A stretch of 64,000 nucleotides of DNA. It comes from Ovis canadensis (Eukaryota > Chordata > Mammalia > Artiodactyla > Bovidae). A model generated the notes under the pieces. That model was not told the origin of the DNA, did not search any database, and was given only the letters and a program-made list of their open reading frames with translations. Position numbers and translations under genes: made by a program. Where the stretch lies: NCBI RefSeq assembly GCF_042477335.2, contig NC_091254.1, positions 99,721,001-99,785,000 of the forward strand, written 5' to 3'. The first letter of the stretch is position 1. Every line of letters begins with the position of its first letter. Of this stretch, positions 46,536 through 57,908 are shown piece by piece.

Positions 46536-46835
46536 ACCAGTAAGGCAGGTGAGCTCTCGGACCCCTGGGGCTGATCTCAGCTGCTGCCCGCGGCGCCCAG
46601 CCAGGGGGCACAGAGGGCTTAGAGCCGGCCCGGACCGGCAGCTTCACGAGAGCGCCTCTGTGACCTCAGGCCATCCCAGGGCGGGGCAGGAGCGCTCGGG
46701 AGGGTTCCACGGGCCGAAGGGGCTCCAAGGGCGACCCCCGACTCACTGCCTTTTCTTGTCTCTTCCCTTCCTGGTTCCTTTCATCTTCCGGCCTCTTTGC
46801 CCAAATCTTGTTTGCAAATGATGTGCATGGCCTCC

Positions 46836-46857
46836 TGACCTCTGACCTCTGACCTCT
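46836..46857. promoter_or_regulatory. Three TGACCT half-sites spaced by 1 bp (DR1-like)
   Basis: TGACCT occurs at 46836-46841, 46843-46848 and 46850-46855, i.e. nuclear-receptor half-sites in DR1 arrangement on the - strand. They form the pyrimidine-rich tract just upstream of the exon 29 acceptor (AG at 46867-46868), so the run may simply serve splicing. Pattern seen; binding not shown. Confidence 0.4.
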
Positions 46858-46868
46858 GGGACCGGCAG

Positions 46869-46946
46869 ACTAGGAACCAGTGCCTTTCTGTCGAGCAGCC
46901 CACCGTCTTTATGCTTTCTCAGACTTCCAGCAGTCTGACTTTCTAA
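46869..46946 (+). CDS. ATP11A: ATP11A exon 29, C-terminal tail a (residues 1110-1134, stop)
   Basis: Joined to exon 28 in phase 0, this encodes TRNQCLSVEQPTVFMLSQTS plus SSLTF and a TAA at 46944-46946. It matches the C-terminus of the 1134-residue human isoform (TKSQCLSVEQ...), so it is a real exon. A GTGACG donor at 46956 sits 9 bases after the stop, so the exon (46869-46955) probably splices on to 3'UTR rather than being terminal. Confidence 0.93.
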   Translation, partial: TRNQCLSVEQPTVFMLSQTSSSLTF

Positions 46947-48963
46947 CGGAACAAGGTGACGCTTTTCTGTCTTTCTGCATGTTTGGGACTTGATCGGAGG
47001 ACCATGGAGGGCCTCGGGCGCCGGGCTCTCTCCACCCACAAGGCTGCGGCGCCTCCCTGGGGAGCCTCAGCGCCCCTCTGGCCCGGTAGCAGCTGTGAAG
47101 CCAGTCCCGCCGGCAGGGGCAGCTTCTGGGTCAGCGCTGGCCTTGCCCTGGGGCCCAGAGGCAGGTCCTCCCTGTCCCTCGTGTGGGGCCCGAGGGACTG
47201 GCGGGACCACGCCCAGGGATTGGCGGCCTCTGGCGGGGCCCCTAGACTTCAGGCGTGTTTGGGGTCAGCTGTCTCACCAAAGTCCCTCTCATCTCTTTTA
47301 AAATGGATGATTGTTTTTGGGAAAAGACTCCACCTGTGCCTCAGGCATCTGTGGTTCTCTCTCAGGAGCACACCGTTTTCTGTGCCTCCCAGGATGGGAG
47401 GCTTCTTGCCTGGAGCCAAGGCTTCAAGGACACACTTAGCTGTCCTCAGTCCTCTGTGTCCCGATGCCCCGCTGTGTGTCCCACACTGGGCACACGTTGA
47501 AGGCCTGTGCCTGGTGTTACTGCTTTACCAGGCAGCGTGCTTAATAGGAAAATGCCTCAAGGAAAAAAAAAGGCCATTTTTTTTCTTTTAATAATTGTTC
47601 ATCTTTTAAGTTCAAGTAATTACTGGCAATCAATATTTTTCTAACCTGGAGCACAAGAATTTGTCAGAATAAACTACAGAATTCTCGCTGTTTACACAGT
47701 TGAAGACATTTAGGATGAAATTATTAGGAACATTTTAATAAGTCACAGGAGGTGCTCGTGAAACCAGTTAAATCACACCAACTCTGGACTGAAAATAAAT
47801 CCTCTGAGGATTGATGGGGTTTACTGAGAGCTGGTTTGCTTCCAAGCCTTTGCAGAAGCCGGGCTCTGCTGCTTGGTGAAGGGCTCTGAGCTCTGGGTGG
47901 CCGTGGCCGCGGCTCTGACCGCGAGGCCGGCCAGCCCCTCACAGGCGCTTGCAGCCGGTGCCCAGCACACGTGGCGTCCGCGCGGTGTTGCTGCAAGACC
48001 AGCCAATTCCGGCCAAGCTTCGGAGGCACGGACCCTTGGCTAGTGCTCCCATGGAGCACGCTGCATTTGGGGTGGGCGGCTTTTTCTCTTCATCCGCCCT
48101 ATTAAAGTGAAAACCACAGAGGCCACCAGGTCTCGTGTATAAACGTGTGCGTGTATGCGCACACGTGTGGCATCTGTATGCACGTGTGCATTGATTCTGT
48201 CCACACCCATGGGCGCACACGGCTGTGAGTGTTTCCACTCGCGCAAAGAGCAGCCACCTGAGCGCTGGCCTGCTTCACCCCTCGCCCGCGGCCCCTCGCG
48301 CCTAGCCGGGGGCATCTGCGTGCCCAACATCGAGCCTAGCCAAGGGCATCTGCCTGCCCAACTTCGCGTGTGCCCAGGGGGCATCTGCACCTCCAGCTGC
48401 GCGCTTCTCCGGCTCCTGCAGTTCCCTTCTTCCGAGCCACTGGAAAATTCACACCGCTTGACTGGAGAGCCTCAGTGTTCAGACTAGAGAAGCGCGGCCT
48501 CGCTGGCCTTCAGCCCTGCCACGCCCAAACCTCCGGATTCTAGCTTCAGGCCAGGATTCTTTTGTTTGACTGGAGACGGGGCCAAGGGACAGGGCCCAGC
48601 AGGCACAGAGGGACTGAGGGACAGACAGGAAGCCAGGCGGGTGGACAGGGACAGACAGGGACAGAGGGTCAGGAAGGCAGGCAGACAGGCAGAACACACG
48701 GGGACGCAGGGACAGGCAGGAACAGACGGACAGGCAGGCAGAGAGCGGCCGGTGCAGAGCCCCTCGCTCGCGCCTGCACGCCCTCAGGAGCAGCGCAGTC
48801 TCCGGAAGGTCGGGGTGAGCGGCAGGGCCATCAGCCCCGGGTCCCGCACCCCGACCATCGGCGTTGCTGCGCCGAGAGCGGGGCCTCCCGCACGCGTCCC
48901 CCTCGGCCAGCCCCGCGGAGCCGGGCGTGCGGCGCGGGCTCAGTGTCTGTCCTCGCCTTGCAG
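46947..48963 (+). other. Interval between alternative 3' exons: no gene recognised
   Basis: GC-rich to 47500, AT-rich 47530-47830, then GC-rich again. A purine-rich G/A tract with gggacagacagg-type units runs at 48590-48750. No transposon recognised. Confidence 0.5.
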
Positions 48964-49056
48964 AGGAGCCCGAGCCGCCCAGCCCCGGCCGACGCCGCGC
49001 CGAGCCCTGACCGGCCGCTGCTGACGGACCCTGAGCCCCGGCCGAGGCGCGAGTAG
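48964..49056 (+). CDS. ATP11A: Possible alternative ATP11A C-terminal exon, tail b
   Basis: A strong acceptor (tgtctgtcctcgccttgcag, AG at 48962-48963) is followed, in the frame set by exon 28, by 30 codons beginning RSPSRPAPADAAPSPD and ending PRPRRE with TAG at 49054-49056, then a GTAACG donor at 49068 (exon 48964-49067). The peptide is Pro/Arg-rich and could give a different cytosolic tail. ATP11 family members are known to vary at the C-terminus by splicing, but I cannot confirm this particular exon is used. Alternatively it is untranslated sequence after exon 29. Confidence 0.5.
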   Translation, partial: RSPSRPAPADAAPSPDRPLLTDPEPRPRRE

Positions 49057-49797
49057 CCGGAGGATAGGTAACGGCCGCCCGCGGGCAGCCCGTGTGCTGT
49101 GCTCTTGCGGACCGCGTGGGTTTCCTCCAGAGCTTTGCCGTGGTGTGCCGTTTCTGTTAGGTTCACGGTGACAAAGACTTGCGCACACGTGGGGTCCGTC
49201 CCCGGTAAGTGGCCCACTGGAGAGGCCGGCACTGGGGCTGCCTGGGGTGCACTCCCAGGCACGCGTGTGAGCGTGTGTGCACACACATCTGTGCGGTGCG
49301 CCGGCCCACAGCGTCCTTCGGCGTCCAGAACTCAGCCTTCACTCTCATCCGCGGTGGTGGGCATGGCTCCACCTGAAAGTTCCTCCAGGAAAGACCGCCT
49401 TTCAGAATAAACAAAGGGCTCTGAGCCAGGCTGGGGCAGGCGTCCAGCTGCGCCTTCAGCATCCAGAGCGGGCATCTCCTGGCCGGCTTGCCCCCTCCCT
49501 GCGCGTCCAGTCTGACCACCTGGGCCTCCCACAGCTGGGGCCTCCGTCGGAGCGGTCCAGTGAGATGCGCTGTGGGAGGGGCCGCACTCAGCCTGGGGCC
49601 TGGGGAGGGGCCTCGTGTTTACACACCTTTCTGCGGGACGGTGGACGCAAGGAGGGGCCGGCGGTCCACACGCCGCCCCGTGTCTAGCCCAGCTACGCTC
49701 GGGGTAGCAAGGGCCGCGGCTGTGCTGGGTTCCGACGGGCGCTGGACGGGGTCCGCGCGGGGTCCCGGGACTGACTCTGTCCTTTCTGTTTCCGCAG

Positions 49798-52700
49798 ACC
49801 TCGCGCTTCGTGTCAGGACTGCCTCTGGGGAGTCACCCACTTGCTCCCCTGTAGTCTCCAGCCCCGGGCAGCGCCCTGGAAGGCAGGGAACGCCGGGCCC
49901 CTCCTGCTCAGCCCTCGCACCACCCGCGGCCCCAGGGGAGGCCACACACAAGGGTCCAGCCGTGAAGGGCTGCGTGGCGTGAGCTGCTCTTGCGGCCGGA
50001 GAGGAGGAAGATGGGACAGGCGTCCCTGAGTGGCGGCCGGGAAGGACACGCACGAGCCCGCTACCCTCCCCGGCCGCGTGGCGACGGGAGGCCCTCTGCT
50101 TGAGGGCCTCGGTCCGCTCCAGGCTCGGCCGCCCCACCAGGGCCTCCGGGGAGCACGGCCGAGCCTCGCGGGCTGGGGCCCGGTCTGCTGTACCCTCCTG
50201 AGCCCGACCCCTCTGCTTTGGGACCGGCCCCCCGCCCCGGCCACGGCTGCCGTCCAGACCTGCGCGTGGTGGCGCTGGGCGCGGGGGCGTCTGGCCCAAC
50301 CCCGCCCCTCCGGGGTCGGTGCTCGGGGACCCCCACCCCCACCCCGTCCCCCGCTGCCTCTGGGGGGCCGGGCCCGTAAAGCACAGGTTCCGAGAGGCGC
50401 CCCTTCCCGCTCCAAGGGCGCAGGCGCGGTTTGCTGTTGCGGGAAGGGTGCTTCGGGGTTTGCGGGGACGCGAGGGGGCCTGGGTACCCGGGGCCGGCCT
50501 CTGCTGCGGTGCTCAGAGCCCCACGGGGAGCGGCCTCTCGGGCGCGTGGGCCCCCAGATGCACACCGGGCCCAGGGTCGCCGAGGCGGCCCGGAGCCCTA
50601 AGAGCAATACCGCGGCCCGCAGGCAGCCGAGCAGTAAACCCTGTCGCTCTCCTGTAACGGAATCTCCGTTTTAGAAATAACCCGATCGACGTAGCCTTAA
50701 TGGTCCGTAAGGAAAACATTTCAGTTTGAGGTTCACACTGCAGAAGTACAGCTGACGGCGTCTTAGGGCAGGGTCACCCGGAAGCTGCAGGTCGCCCCCG
50801 CTGGATGCCCTGTGGACCGCGGGACGGTGCCGAGCCCCCCGGGTCTGCTCCCGAGGCGCTCAGCGCGTGGGTCGCTGCCGAAATGCTCACCTGTGGGATA
50901 TTTGTTTGAACGAGGGGAGGAGTTGAACAGGGTACCCAGGTGGCGCGGAGAAAGCAGGTGAAGGGCAAGCATACCAAAGAGGGGTGCAGCCGGGCCGAGG
51001 CTGGGGTGGGGCGTCCGCCCGCGGGCCCCGCCCCTCGCTGTCACTCACGCCCGCGTCCTGCGCGAGGCCCACACTAGGCCCTGCAAACAACGGTGTGTGC
51101 GTTTTTACAGCCGTTTTTAAGAACCTAAAATGGGTATAAATGTCATACCTGTGGGGGGCAGATTCTGTGTATGTTTTAGTTAACAAATTCTTTGTAATGT
51201 ATTTTTTTAGAGATCTTGAAATGGCCTTTGCACTGAAGTATTTTCATAGCTGTTTATATCTCTTTGATTCGTTCATTCGTTAATGTACCATATCTAATTT
51301 TTAAAGTATGTTTTTAAAGCTTTTATTTTTTAAGTTGAAGACATTTTGGCCGCTTTACATTTAAATTCTGGTGGATGTTTTGGCTGAATGTCTCAATATC
51401 TGATGAATGTGAATTTTCAGATTCGACTTCATTCTCTGCACCTGCCTTCTTTTTGGTGTTTCTGGCAGGAGCGAGTAGTTACAAGGCATATTTAGAGTCT
51501 GATCATTTGCTCTGCTCTTTCTTCACCGTTCATTGCAATTTCATCTAATTTTTGTTTAGGTTTTTTTTTTTTTTTCTATCCTTCAGCCTTAAAATAGAAG
51601 CTTCTTGACGGTTCACTGTCCTCTTTCTGCCTGTATCCAGACGGTTATCACTTACCTCGGATAATTCAAGTCTCCTTAGGACAGCTACTGACCGTTACAC
51701 ACCCCAATACGTCTTCTTAAAATTGTTTGGGAAGTTCCTAAGTGGCTGCGCCTGACAGTGTGAGATGGACCAGGGGCATGAGACCAGAAGCCAGGGAGGG
51801 ACGAGAACCAGGGAAGGGACATTTCAGACAGGACAGTGAGACTCCCACCTGGCGGTGGGCAGTGCTTGCTTGCCTTACACTGACCTTAAAGCAAGTAACT
51901 GAAGCATGCTCGTTAGTTTTGAAAATCTCACTCACAGCTGCACAATAACCACGCATTAACATCTCCCTGAGTTGGTCCGGACGTCTGGTCCCTGACCTGC
52001 GCGCCATCCCCCGGAGCTAGCCTCCCCACTGGAGGGGACCCGCCCTCAGGACCAGGGCCGGGCCCTCCCAGCTGCAGCCACATCCCGGCTGGGAGAAGAG
52101 ACGCGCCCTCGGCCACTCCTGTTAGAGCCCCAATCAGCCTGTTCCTGTGCCCTTGACTCCACGGGCGGACACAGACCAAACGACCCCCAGGGGCTCCGGC
52201 CGCGAGGCTCGCTGGGGGCGGAGCTTCCGCAGTAACAGGTCGCAGACGCCTAGTACGCCTTGTGAGACTTTGCAGCTTGAACTATAGCAATGCCTCGCAC
52301 ACAGTGTAACTATTCTTAAATTCACGGGCATCAACCAAAAGTTCAGGGCAACCTAAGGGAAGTTTCCGGCCTTTTTTTTTTAAACCACTAAGTCCATCTG
52401 TTTTGCACTGATTATGAATAACCTAATGCAACCACTTCTGCTTATCTTAAAATTAATGGTATTTATTTAACAACTCAGTGTAACAGCTTGGTATGCACTT
52501 TCTTTTGGAAGTTTCCCATCTCTAACTTTAAAAACAGGAAAAATGTCAGCTGGCAAATGCATCCATTCTGTTTTGTTTTTTTTTTAGTAAGAGGGTTGGT
52601 GAATGGGGGTGAGGATCGTTTTGATGTCTATAAACAAAGCTTTAATGAAGATGTGTCAGAGTATTATTAAAGTGTGATTCTACTTTTGCAGAAAAAAAAT

Positions 52701-53180
52701 CTAAAGATCAGTTTATATAGCTTTATTTTTTACCTTATCAAAATACACAGAATTTTAATATGCATATATTGTCTCTGACTTAAAATTACGTGTGTCTGCA
52801 TCGCTGTTTAAAATGTTCATTCATTATGTAATGTGATAAAGAGAATCTTCAAAAATATATTTAACACATGGTATCTATGGGTATTGTCATCATAAATACT
52901 GGAATTTATTTTTAAATTATTGAATATAGTAGGTGTGTTTAAGATAATCAACCTCTGAACAGTAATGTTTAATTGATAATTTATTAATCTGCTTTGAAAA
53001 ATTAAACGGTGAATTAAACCAAATCTTAAATTTCTGTAAAATTTATTTTGTATGCTACTGTTTTTACCTTTTATTTCAGAAAAGTATAGCTTCATAATAT
53101 TAATTATGATTGGGCTTTTCTGCAGAATATCTAGGCAGGAGACCTGAATCTGCTTGCAATAAAGAAGAAAAAGTTCTGGT
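49798..53180 (+). other. ATP11A: ATP11A terminal exon, mostly 3'UTR (predicted)
   Basis: A very good acceptor (ctctgtcctttctgtttccg cag, AG at 49796-49797) starts a region without clear coding content that runs to the polyadenylation signal at 53158. The first 1.25 kb is GC-rich, then it changes at about 51060 to AT-rich sequence with many ATTTA/TTTATTT strings, as in long vertebrate 3'UTRs. If exon 28 joined directly here, translation would add 18 residues (TSRFVSGLPL...) and stop at 49852-49854. The extent is inferred; an internal intron or separate last exons cannot be excluded. Confidence 0.65.
53158..53163 (+). terminator. ATP11A: AATAAA polyadenylation signal of ATP11A
   Basis: AATAAA within tgcttgcaataaagaagaaa, followed 10-25 bases later by the GT-rich gttctggtttagtctcttc. 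AT-rich 3'UTR-like sequence ends here. A weaker ATTAAA lies upstream at 52666-52671 and could give a shorter transcript. Confidence 0.8.
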
Positions 53181-54980
53181 TTAGTCTCTTCATAAATTAA
53201 AAAGATGATAGAAGTTGGTATTAATTTTCTGCTAAGACCAGCTGCCGGGTAAACAGTCTCCCAGCTGGTGTCTCTGTTTGCGATGAAGCTGTGGGCGCAG
53301 CCTCTTGGAGTCATGTGGGACAGGGTGGCCCCAGGCCCACGGCTGCAGCACCAGGGCGGAGGGCCCGGAACAGGACACTCAGCGCCGCTGTCCTTCCTGC
53401 TCCAGCTGCTCCCCAACTGTCCACCAGACCTCGACCCCCAGAGTCTCCTCTGCTCCGCCTCTTGTCCAAAGCCCGGCCCCCACGCCCCAGGGCTTCTGGG
53501 CAGTTAGCAGAGAGGGCCCCATGCTGCCCCAGGGGGTTCCTGCAGGCCCCAAGAGCCCTGCCAGCACGGGGCCCGGTGGCTCTGCCCCCCCAGCCCTGCC
53601 CCCTTCCTCTGCTAGCCACTGCCACCCTGCACTTCCCATCTCTGAAAACTGACCCCCAGACACTCCACAGATGCTCACAAAGTCTCATCCCTGGGCTTCT
53701 GACTCAGTTGGGGGATCAGGGTGGACCCTGAGAAAGGGCCTTGCTGGGCCGAGGCAAGGCGGCCCCTCCAAGGCTGACGGGTCCCTTGGAAGGCCTCTGG
53801 CTTCACCGGGCACAATTCTAAATTGGGGGCTTTTTCCCCGCCCCCAAACCACACAGCAAAGACAAGTAACTCACCCTGAGTGGGCGCCCTTGGCCTCACC
53901 ACACAGCAGCGAGCACACCCGTCTACAGGAAATAGACGCTGCAGGTGAGTCGGGTCCCGGGGCTGCTGTCTGCTGGGGTCCAGCGTCCACGTCTGCCTCG
54001 GGTGACACGGACCTGTGGCCACACCGACCCTGGGAGCCGGGAGAAGCACGCTTGCCGTTCAAGTGAGTGAGGGCACCCTGGCCCGAGGCTGTGCGGGCGG
54101 GCGTGAACAGCCAGCTCCCACCAGTGTGCGTGTGAACACAGCCCTTCATGCCACTGGGCCGTGTCCCAGTGTGATCAACATCTGCAGTTACTAAGCTTCC
54201 TCTTTCAGGGAAAAATCTTGGGAATAAAACACACTTGTCAGTTCCTTCTTGCACTAAGAGCTCACCCCTAAGGCTGCACCAGCGTGTCGGCTTGCAGGGA
54301 AGACACTCATCTTGGTACATGTTCATCTCGTGCAGTCGGAGTAATTTAGGAGCAGTCAGTCAGACGGCAAGTGTCTAACTCACCATCCAGACACAGGTAT
54401 GAGCCCTAATCAAGCCTGACAGAACCGCAGTGAAACCCGTCTTTAATCAGATACGAAGACCAGACCTCCCAGTTAGTGGGCAGTGTCAGGCCTAAGCCGA
54501 TCTTAGAAGCTGACGCCCTTAAGGCCCACAGCTTGCCCTGCCAGGCCCCCGTCCCTTGCTTGCATCTGTGGCCTCTGCTCACCCTTTCTGCTAACCAGTG
54601 CGGCCGCAGACATTGCAGTTTTCCGTGTATCCTCTCGATTTGCTGAGCTTACTTTTCAGAGGTCATGGTTCAGCCAGAATTCAGAAAGCTGTCGTGGGTC
54701 AGATGAGCAGCCGCCCACCAAGCAGTGACCGTGGCTTTCTCCGGGGCAAGTTTGGCTACGGAAAGTGCTTTGGAACTTCAAGTCCAGCCATTGAGCTGGT
54801 TGTCCCGGTTGTCGTATAAAATCCACTTTTCTTTGCACGTCACAATACGATTGAGAAATAGTTCGCTGTTGCTGTGTAGACTAAGACGACGCTTTAAAAC
54901 AGTGATTTTTTTGAGTTGCAGTCAGCTCACGAGGCACCCCTTCTCGGGGCTTCTCACCTTTCCAGTCTGCTTCAGAGGCC
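53181..54980 (+). other. ATP11A-MCF2L intergenic, 5' part: nothing recognised
   Basis: GC-rich to 54150, then mixed. No repeat consensus, RNA gene or supported exon. Confidence 0.5.
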
Positions 54981-54984
54981 AAAC

Positions 54985-55560
54985 GGCCGCAGAACGGTGG
55001 CTGTTGAGTCCTTGGGCAACTTCTCGTGCAGTTGTGTTATGCCCAGAGTCCGAGTCCCCAAAACAGAGAATAAGACGTCCACAGCAATGCAAAAGCATAA
55101 AGGGGTTTACTGCTAACTCGAGCCAGGGCCCACGTCTCATCCAGCACAGTGGAATCCGACAAGGGCCCTGAGTTCTGAATCCCCTTTACTTTTATACAGA
55201 CGGTTCTTTGTTTCTGTAGCAGCAGAGCTGATTGGTTAAACCGTAGGTGCGCATGGGACTTTTAAACCTCGCATCCCTATCTGGACTGGCTCGGGTCTGG
55301 CGCGGGCGGGAGGGGGGTGGGGTCTACAGGGATTTTTTCTGATTGGTCGAGCTACACTGCCTGCGGGAGTTCCCAGTGCCTCAGCTCTTTTAGAGAGTAA
55401 ACCTCAGGCCTAGCCTGCCCCCTAGAGCCTGTCCTGGCTTCAGTTTGGTCCTAACGGTTGTAGGAGGATCCGCTTCAAAGACGGCTTCCTCAGCTGTCCT
55501 TGTCAGCTTTGATGGCCACCAAGCTCCTCTTCACCAAGGCTCTCGTGTCCTTTGCAGAAC
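54985..55560 (-). mobile_element. Probable endogenous retrovirus LTR remnant, antisense
   Basis: 'cccagagtccgagtccccaaaacagagaataag...gtttactgctaactcgagccagggcccacg...ccagcacagtggaatccgacaagggccctgagttctgaatccccttt' and 'gctgattggttaaaccgtagg' look like a ruminant LTR in reverse orientation (e.g. a CCAAT-type 'gattgg' and an antisense AATAAA-like zone). Family and exact ends cannot be given by eye; no viral coding sequence is visible. Confidence 0.45.
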
Positions 55561-55949
55561 TCCTTGACCCTCCGCTGTGATGTACGTTCGGTAGCAGCTC
55601 CTGGGCCAAACACGAGTTGTCTCTGCTGCTTTGTGACCCATTTTGAACTCAAGAAAATCACTGGAATTTGCTTTTTTGTCTAACATCATTTCCATAGTCT
55701 AAAATAAATACAAAATAAACAGCAAGTAAGAAGGTGATAGCAAAAAGCATAAATCGAGAAATACGTGGTAAAATGACGTATCACAGTCACATTTATTAAG
55801 AATGTATTCCGATATCAAGCAGCAGATGTCAACGATGTAAAGCAGCGATCACCTTTGCACGAACCTACACGTGTGCTAGGGACGAGAGAAGGCTAAAATG
55901 CAGACCACAGACGCTGAACGTAGCGAGCTGAAACGGCCCGGTGTCGTTT
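55561..55949 (+). other. Between LTR-like remnants: nothing recognised
   Basis: AT-rich, no recognised feature. Confidence 0.45.
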
Positions 55950-56530
55950 CAGGGGGGCTGTGAGGGCTCCGGCACCACGGTCCTTTAGGTCTCAGCGCCG
56001 AGGAGAATTCAGTGAGAGCAACGTGGTCGACACGTGATTTACTAGAACAGGATGTTCGTGAGGCTTACACGTGGCCGGGTGAGTGTGCCAGGCTCCGAGC
56101 ACTTAGTGGGCTACAGTTTCGTAATCAAAGGAGGAGTGGGGAGGAGGGGAGGACCCCCTTGTCTCTCCCGAGTAGATGTCACGCTGCCATCAGCTCCTCC
56201 TCCAGACCGGGACGCCAGGAAGGGGCATTTTCTTGTCCCTCTGTGGTCGAGCTAGGGCCACAAATCACCGCCTTGCAGGTGTGCAGAGAGCATGGCCCAG
56301 GGGCCACTAACTTGGCGAGCTGGGCAGGAAGTGGGGCTCGTGCACCTCGGCTTCACTGCTTTGGGCCTCAGGCTTCTGCTGGGGGCTTGTGGTGGAGCTT
56401 TATCAAGAGGTCGTTAGCTTACAGGGATTGCCCATACTTTCCTACTCACCATCCCCTAGTGAGATTCGCTATTTAATTACCGACTTTGTCCCTTCATTCT
56501 GTCCCTGCGAAAACTTGGTAACGAGCTGTG
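55950..56530 (-). mobile_element. Second probable LTR remnant, antisense
   Basis: 'gagaattcagtgagagcaacgtggtcgacacgtgatttactagaacaggatgttcgtgagg...cttagtgggctacagtttcgtaatcaaaggaggagtggggaggaggggagg...ctcctcctccagaccgggacgccaggaaggggcattttc' has the look of a bovid LTR in reverse. Assigned from pattern memory only; no coding part present. Confidence 0.45.
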
Positions 56531-57721
56531 ACCGTGGCCCATGCAGGCTGTCTTAGGACAGGGAAGAGGTGGTCGCTCCCCATGGACAGGACGGAGAGAA
56601 AGGACTGCCAGGCAGCGCAGCTCCGCTTCCCGCCTGCAGGTAAAGCCGCCTCCTGCCGTCTGCTCGCTCTGTCCTTGGGCCGCACCAGCGGGCACCGCAG
56701 GCGGAGGTCAGCTGGCTCCCTGGGGCTTCGAGCCTCCCAGCCTCGGGGCTCCTGAAGACGCATCTCTGCCTCCATCCTCAGGCCCCGCCCACTCTGCCTG
56801 TCTCAGCCTCCGCTCTCCTCGAGGTCATTAGACACTTTGGGTGAGGGCCCCGCCCTGATGACCTTATTTCAGATAAATTGTGTCAATAAAGGTCACATTC
56901 TAGAGTACCAGGGTCAGGACCTCAACACATCTTTTTGGGGAGACACAATTCAACCGATGGTCTGCTCTGGGGCCCTGCTGCAGGGCAGAAACCGTCACGC
57001 TGCGTGTGAGGGGGGGCAGCGGGAGGGGGAGCTGGGGACAGAGCTCAGCCACCCCGCCCCACATCCCCACCCCGGGCTGCACGGCGCTAATTGACAGTGG
57101 TCCACCATGGCCCAGCAGGTCCGGGGGTCCTGCCCACACTGGGCCGGCTGCTAAGCACCTCCTTTCCCCGTCTCATTAGTGCTCACAGCCTGACTCCACA
57201 GTGGGGGTGAGCTCCGGGGGGCCCCGGGGCCCCGCCTGGACAAGGTGAACTGCGCAGCGGCCGGCGTGGGCCTGGGGCCACATTGCTGCCTGAATGAACC
57301 CCAGGCTGGAGGCTCAGGGCCCCGCCCGCCCGCCCAGCAGCATTCCTTGGAGACTGGAGGGCCACCTGGTGGCCCTGCCTTTGGCTTCCCAGAGGAAAGC
57401 CGTGGGGCAGGGTCGGCCAGCAGCCAAGAAACGAGCCCCGAGGAGCTGCAGCTCAGGGTGGGCGGGCGGGGAGGTCATGGCTGCTGCAGCCTGGGGCGCC
57501 TGTGTCTCCCCCAGCAGGTTGCCCCTCTGAGGTCCCAGGTACGTGGGAGGAAACCCCCTTTCATGCCCCAGGGTCACCTCAGAACTCCAGAGGACCAGGC
57601 CCCCCCTCAGCCTCCTGCATGCCCCACCTGACCTGGACCCAGAGGGCAGAGGCAGGCGCTGAGAGGCTCAGGGGACCCCCGGCTATTGGGAGCGGGGTGG
57701 CACCCCACTCGGGTTTCACAT
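56531..57721 (+). other. Intergenic: nothing recognised
   Basis: GC-rich, with purine-rich stretches; several frames are open by composition only. Confidence 0.5.
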
Positions 57722-57908
57722 GTGCGCTCTGTCGCTTCCATCCATCCAACCCTCTGCGACCCCGTGGGCTGTAGCCCACCAGGCTGCTCTGTGCATGGGA
57801 TTCTCCAGGCAAGAATGCGGTGGGGGGGTGATCTTCCCAACCCAGGGATCGAACCCAAGTCTCCTGCCTTGCAGGCAGATTCTTTACCCATTGAGCCACT
57901 TGGGATTA
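57722..57908 (-). mobile_element. Bov-tA SINE (antisense)
   Basis: accctctgcgaccccgtggg ctgtagcccaccaggctgct ctgtgcatgggattctccag gcaagaatgc...cttcccaacccagggatcga acccaagtctcctgccttgc aggcagattctttacccatt gagcca. About 185 bp. Confidence 0.93.
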
